Positions 5,326 to 8,707 of a stretch of DNA of 8,707 nt are shown piece by piece. The DNA lies in assembly GCA_023446865.1 (NCBI GenBank), contig JAEXPL010000004.1, forward strand, positions 1-8,707, written 5' to 3'. Numbering within the stretch: position 1 is the stretch's first letter; every line of letters starts with the position of its first letter. The position numbers were made by a program, and so were the translations under genes. Below the pieces are notes generated by a model that was given only the letters and a program-made list of their open reading frames with translations, did not search any database and was not told the origin of the DNA. The DNA is from Verrucomicrobiota bacterium (GTDB taxonomy: Bacteria > Verrucomicrobiota > Verrucomicrobiia > Opitutales > Opitutaceae).

Positions 5326-8300
5326 ATGCCCCCCCGCTCTTTTTCTCCGGCGCTGCTAGTCGCAGCACTGTTCGGCACCACCTTGTCGGCGGCCGACCTT
5401 CAATCCTTCCGCATGCCTTGGGACGACTCGTCCCCGGGCGTCACCAATTTGCAGAGCTGGCAGACCCAGCCCGCGGGCGCCGCCGGCCGCGTGACCGTCT
5501 CTGCGGACGGCAGATACGAGGTGGGGGGCGCGCGCATCCGCTTCCTCGGGGTGAATGTCTCGGATGTCGCCGCCTTCCCGACCCATCCTCAGGCGGAAGC
5601 GCACGCGGCGCGTCTGGCCCGCTTCGGCTTCAACGCCGTGCGTTTCCACCACATGGATGCGAACTGGGCGCCGAACGACGTGCTCATCGATTACTCCGGC
5701 GGAACCTCCCGCAATCTCTCCGCCGACCGCCTCGAACGGCTGCAGTACTTCATGGCGCAGCTCGCGGCGCGCGGCATCTACTCCAACCTCAACCTGCTCG
5801 TCTCGCGCGGGTTCCAGACCGGGGACGGGCTGGGGAACGAGATCGCGCAGATGGGCTGGAAGGATCAGCACATCCTCGGCTTCTTCAACGATACGGCGCT
5901 GGAGCTCCAGAAGGAGTATGCGACGAAGGTGCTCACCGCGCCGAATCCCTACCGCGGTGGCCAGACGTTCGCGCAGGACCCGGCGGTGGCGTTCGTCGAG
6001 ATCCTGAACGAGAACGGCCTGTTGCAGAAATGGTACGAGGGCGTGCTCGACACGATGCCGGCCGTGTATCGGGCGCAGCTCGCCGCGCGCTGGAACACCT
6101 GGTTGGCGACACGTTATGCCGACACCGCGGCCTTGCTGACCGCCTGGGGCGCGCTCGACCTGCCGTTGCAGGCCAATCTGCTGCGCAATGGCACCTTCGC
6201 CTCCGGCCAGACCGATTGGAACCCGGAGCGACACGACACGGCGGCGGCGACTTTTACCGGCACGACGGATTTCTCCGGGCAACCGGCCATGCGGATCAGC
6301 GTGACCACCGCCGGCTCGGCTGATTGGCACGTGCAATTCAACCAAGGGGGACTCTCGCTGACCAATGGCGGTGTCTACACGGTGAGCTTCTGGGCCAAGG
6401 CCGGCGCGGCCGTGCCGTTGCGGGCCGGCCTGGCGCGGGCGTACGGCGACTACGGCACCATTGGCACCGGGATCATGCCGACCCTCGGCACGAGCTGGCA
6501 GCAGTACACGTTCGTGGTGCAGGCGCCGGCCGCCGACTCGAATGTGCGGCTCAATTTCAACGGCTTCGGCAACCGTCTTTGCACTGTGTGGCTGGCCGAC
6601 GTGAAGGTCCAGCCGGGCGGCAAGGTTGGCGCGCTACCCGAGGGGTGCACGGTGGAGGCGAGGAACGTGCCCGCGATCGCTCGCACGGGTACCACGATGA
6701 CATCGTCCGCGCGGCAGGACTGGGCGCGCTTTCTTCTCGCGCTCGAAATCGACTACTGGACGGCGATGCGCCGGCACGTGAAGGAGACCATCGGTTTCGG
6801 CGGCATTGTGTGGGGCTCGATCGCGGCGAACAGCCCGCTCAACGCCCAGGCCGGGCTCGACGCGATGGACTCCCATGTCTACTGGCAACATCCCACGTGG
6901 CCGGCCGGCCTCGACTGGGATGCCGTCCAGTGGACGGTCCAGAATCGCTCGATGGTCGATGACTCGACGGGCGGGGTCTTGGGCTCGATCGCGAATCAGC
7001 GCGTGAAGGGGCGGCCGCACAACGTCACCGAGTACCAGCACCCGTCGCCGAACACCTATGGCTCCGAGGCACCGCTGCTCTCCGCCGCCTATGGCGCGCT
7101 GCAGGACTGGGACAGCCTGTGGATGTTCAACTACTTGACGGGCACCTCCGAGTACGTGACGGGCTTCTTCGACCACGGCGGGCATCCCGGAAAGATGGCC
7201 AACAACCTCCTGGCGGCGGCGCTCTTCCGGCGCGGCGACGTGAAGGTGGCGAACAACGAATACACGATGGCGCTCACCCCCGAGAAGGGTGTGGCCATCG
7301 CGGCCGACCAAGGAAGCGCCTGGAACGTCGGCGACGGGTCGCATCTCGGGGTGCCTTCCGCGCTGGCGCTGGTCAGCCGGGTTTCGCTCAACATCGGTCC
7401 GTCGGCCACCGGGCTGACGACGCCGCCCGCGACGCCGGTCGGCCCAATCCTGAATTCAGATACGGGCGAACTGCACTGGGACTACTCGCTTACTACCCAA
7501 GGGGTGGTGTCGATCGACACCGCCCGCACCAAGGCGGTGGTAGGCCATGTCGCGGGCCGCACCTGGAACCTGGGCGGTGTGACGATCGCGCCGGGCGCCA
7601 CGCGGCAGGACTGGTGCACGATCGGGCTCACCGTGCTCGAGGGAACCTCCCTCGCTGGCGCGGATGGGGCGCGCGGTGTGATCGTCACGACCGGCGATCT
7701 CGCGAACACCGGCATGGTGTGGAAGGATTCCTCCCGCACCTCGGTGGGCGCCAATTGGGGCTCGGCGCCGACGCTGATCGAGGTCATTCCCGCGACGATC
7801 ACCTTGCCGGTTTCCCCGGCCCGGGTGAGCGCGTGGGCGCTCGACGCCCGCGGCCAGCGCAGCGCGGCGTTGACGGTGGCGAATGTCGGCGGCAAAGCGC
7901 AGGTCGTGCTCGGCCAGAACGGGGCGACCGTCTGGTACGAGTTTCAAGTCGCGGCGGTGGCGCCGGCGGCCATCACCACCCAGCCTGTGGATACTGTGAC
8001 CACGGCCGGCGGGACGGCGACGCTGACGGTTGGCGCGAGCGGTTTGGCGCCGCTTTCCTACCAATGGTACCGCGGGGACAGCGGCGATGTGGCGCAGCCG
8101 GTGGCGGGAGCCACGGGGGCATCGTTCACGACGCCGGCGCTGACGGCGTGGACCCGGTATTGGGTGCGGGTGACCAACGAGACGGGCTTTGCCGACAGCC
8201 GCACCGTGTTTGTGCGGGTCAACGGCGGGACGATGACCCTTGCTGACTGGACGGCGCAGGGCGGGGTGCCGGCCGACCAGCGCACGGCGCAAGCGACCCC

Positions 8301-8619
8301 GGCCGGCGATGGCGTGACGAACCTGCTGAAGTACGCGCTGGGCGTTCCTCCGCTGGAGGCGGTGGGGTCGAGGTGGCCGGTTGCGGCCGTCGTCGCGCCG
8401 GCGTCGGTGGCGCTGGTGTTTACGCAGAATGCCGGGGCGCAGGGAGTCCGCTACACGATGGAGGCATCGAACGACCTCGTGACGTGGGCCGAGGTCGACA
8501 GCACGATGGAGATTCTTGCCAACAATCCCGACGGCACCCGGCAGGTGCGCCTGCGCGAGACGGTACCGCCGGCGACATCGTGGCGTTTCGCGCGGCTCAA
8601 GGTCGAACCCATCCAGTGA
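5326..8619 (+). CDS. Secreted multidomain glycoside hydrolase-like protein (clan GH-A-like)
   Basis: Protein of 1097 residues, probably exported and acting on a polysaccharide outside the cytoplasm. Residues 1-22 form a signal peptide (hydrophobic LLVAALFG, likely cut at LSA-A), which supports this start. A TIM-barrel-like domain begins near residue 65 (ARIRFLGVNVSD, then FNAVRFHHMD). E229 in FVEILNENG fits the acid/base and E569 in NVTEYQHP fits the nucleophile of GH5-like enzymes; these are inferred from motif shape. Between them, residues about 285-432 form a CBM4/9-like module (LLRNGTFASGQTDW through YTVSFWAKA to VWLADVKVQPGG), so a binding module is inserted in the barrel. A beta-rich region (about 640-880), an Ig-like domain (about 880-968, YQWYRGDSG and YWVRVTNETG) and a C-terminal module with GDGVTNLLKYALG follow. 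The last two are common in secreted Verrucomicrobia proteins. The exact GH family and substrate are unknown. It appears unrelated to the copper genes upstream. Confidence 0.82.
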   Translation: MPPRSFSPALLVAALFGTTLSAADLQSFRMPWDDSSPGVTNLQSWQTQPAGAAGRVTVSADGRYEVGGARIRFLGVNVSDVAAFPTHPQAEAHAARLARFGFNAVRFHHMDANWAPNDVLIDYSGGTSRNLSADRLERLQYFMAQLAARGIYSNLNLLVSRGFQTGDGLGNEIAQMGWKDQHILGFFNDTALELQKEYATKVLTAPNPYRGGQTFAQDPAVAFVEILNENGLLQKWYEGVLDTMPAVYRAQLAARWNTWLATRYADTAALLTAWGALDLPLQANLLRNGTFASGQTDWNPERHDTAAATFTGTTDFSGQPAMRISVTTAGSADWHVQFNQGGLSLTNGGVYTVSFWAKAGAAVPLRAGLARAYGDYGTIGTGIMPTLGTSWQQYTFVVQAPAADSNVRLNFNGFGNRLCTVWLADVKVQPGGKVGALPEGCTVEARNVPAIARTGTTMTSSARQDWARFLLALEIDYWTAMRRHVKETIGFGGIVWGSIAANSPLNAQAGLDAMDSHVYWQHPTWPAGLDWDAVQWTVQNRSMVDDSTGGVLGSIANQRVKGRPHNVTEYQHPSPNTYGSEAPLLSAAYGALQDWDSLWMFNYLTGTSEYVTGFFDHGGHPGKMANNLLAAALFRRGDVKVANNEYTMALTPEKGVAIAADQGSAWNVGDGSHLGVPSALALVSRVSLNIGPSATGLTTPPATPVGPILNSDTGELHWDYSLTTQGVVSIDTARTKAVVGHVAGRTWNLGGVTIAPGATRQDWCTIGLTVLEGTSLAGADGARGVIVTTGDLANTGMVWKDSSRTSVGANWGSAPTLIEVIPATITLPVSPARVSAWALDARGQRSAALTVANVGGKAQVVLGQNGATVWYEFQVAAVAPAAITTQPVDTVTTAGGTATLTVGASGLAPLSYQWYRGDSGDVAQPVAGATGASFTTPALTAWTRYWVRVTNETGFADSRTVFVRVNGGTMTLADWTAQGGVPADQRTAQATPAGDGVTNLLKYALGVPPLEAVGSRWPVAAVVAPASVALVFTQNAGAQGVRYTMEASNDLVTWAEVDSTMEILANNPDGTRQVRLRETVPPATSWRFARLKVEPIQ

Positions 8620-8625
8620 GGCGCG

Positions 8626-8650
8626 CCCCCGCCGCGTGATCCGGCGGGGG
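8626..8650. terminator. Strong hairpin after the glycosidase gene, possible bidirectional terminator
   Basis: Perfect 9-pair stem, CCCCCGCCG (8626-8634) with CGGCGGGGG (8642-8650), and a 7-base loop. It starts seven bases after the stop codon. No T-tract follows on either strand, so termination is inferred from stem strength and position between a gene end and a possible convergent gene end. Confidence 0.5.
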
Positions 8651-8671
8651 AGACGGCGGACGGCCGGCGGT

Positions 8672-8707
8672 TCAGCCGCTCGGCCGGCCCGCCGGCACGA
8701 TCACGAC
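8672..8707 (-). CDS. Possible 3' end of a convergent gene (11 codons visible)
   Basis: Read on the minus strand, the last 36 bases of the window are open and give VVIVPAGRPSG followed by TGA. The position just past a strong hairpin fits the end of a convergent gene. Eleven codons are too few to name a product or to exclude chance. Confidence 0.3.
   Translation of the reverse strand, partial: VVIVPAGRPSG

Noticed and set aside
5356..6345. Minus-strand open frame of 329 codons under the glycosidase gene
   Set aside because: Same antisense effect: no motif, no ribosome site, and the + frame has a signal peptide and recognisable domains.

Overview
The window is GC-rich, gene-dense bacterial DNA. 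All clearly supported genes lie on the + strand. It most resembles a member of Verrucomicrobiota, probably Opitutaceae-like. That placement is inferred from the style of the large secreted multidomain glycosidase (Ig-like module plus a 'GDGVTNLLKYALG' C-terminal module), from starts that often lack a Shine-Dalgarno, and from abundant short palindromic repeats. No marker gene here proves it.

Region 1 (1-1652) is a housekeeping block with overlapping genes: the 3' part of proS (prolyl-tRNA synthetase), clpS (N-end-rule adaptor for the Clp protease) and a DUF2017-like gene. The stops and starts overlap by 4 and 11 bases, which suggests translational coupling. Both the ClpS sequence and the clpS-DUF2017 order recall Actinobacteria.

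Region 2 (1653-5206) is a metal-handling block. A 169-residue membrane protein starts with a cysteine-rich ribbon. It is followed by a CcoI/FixI-type copper-transporting P-type ATPase, which starts with the same kind of ribbon plus a CVGC heavy-metal domain. The two probably act together in copper delivery to a membrane cuproenzyme such as cbb3 oxidase, although no oxidase gene is visible. The two gaps before these genes hold three different hairpin elements, each carrying the GTAG tetranucleotide typical of REP sequences mobilised by RAYT (TnpA_REP) transposases. The ATPase reading frame itself is interrupted, without loss of frame, by two repeat-rich palindromic inserts sharing an exact 15-base word, and possibly by a third hairpin-bounded insert. 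All lie where loops of the cytoplasmic A and N domains are expected. This is the most unusual content of the window.

Region 3 (5207-8707) holds a secreted protein of 1097 residues: signal peptide, TIM-barrel glycosidase-like domain interrupted by a CBM4/9-like module, a beta-rich region, an Ig-like domain and a Verrucomicrobia-style C-terminal module. A strong hairpin follows its stop. Just beyond it, the last 11 codons of a possible convergent minus-strand gene run off the window. No tRNA, rRNA, CRISPR array, complete transposase gene or riboswitch was seen.
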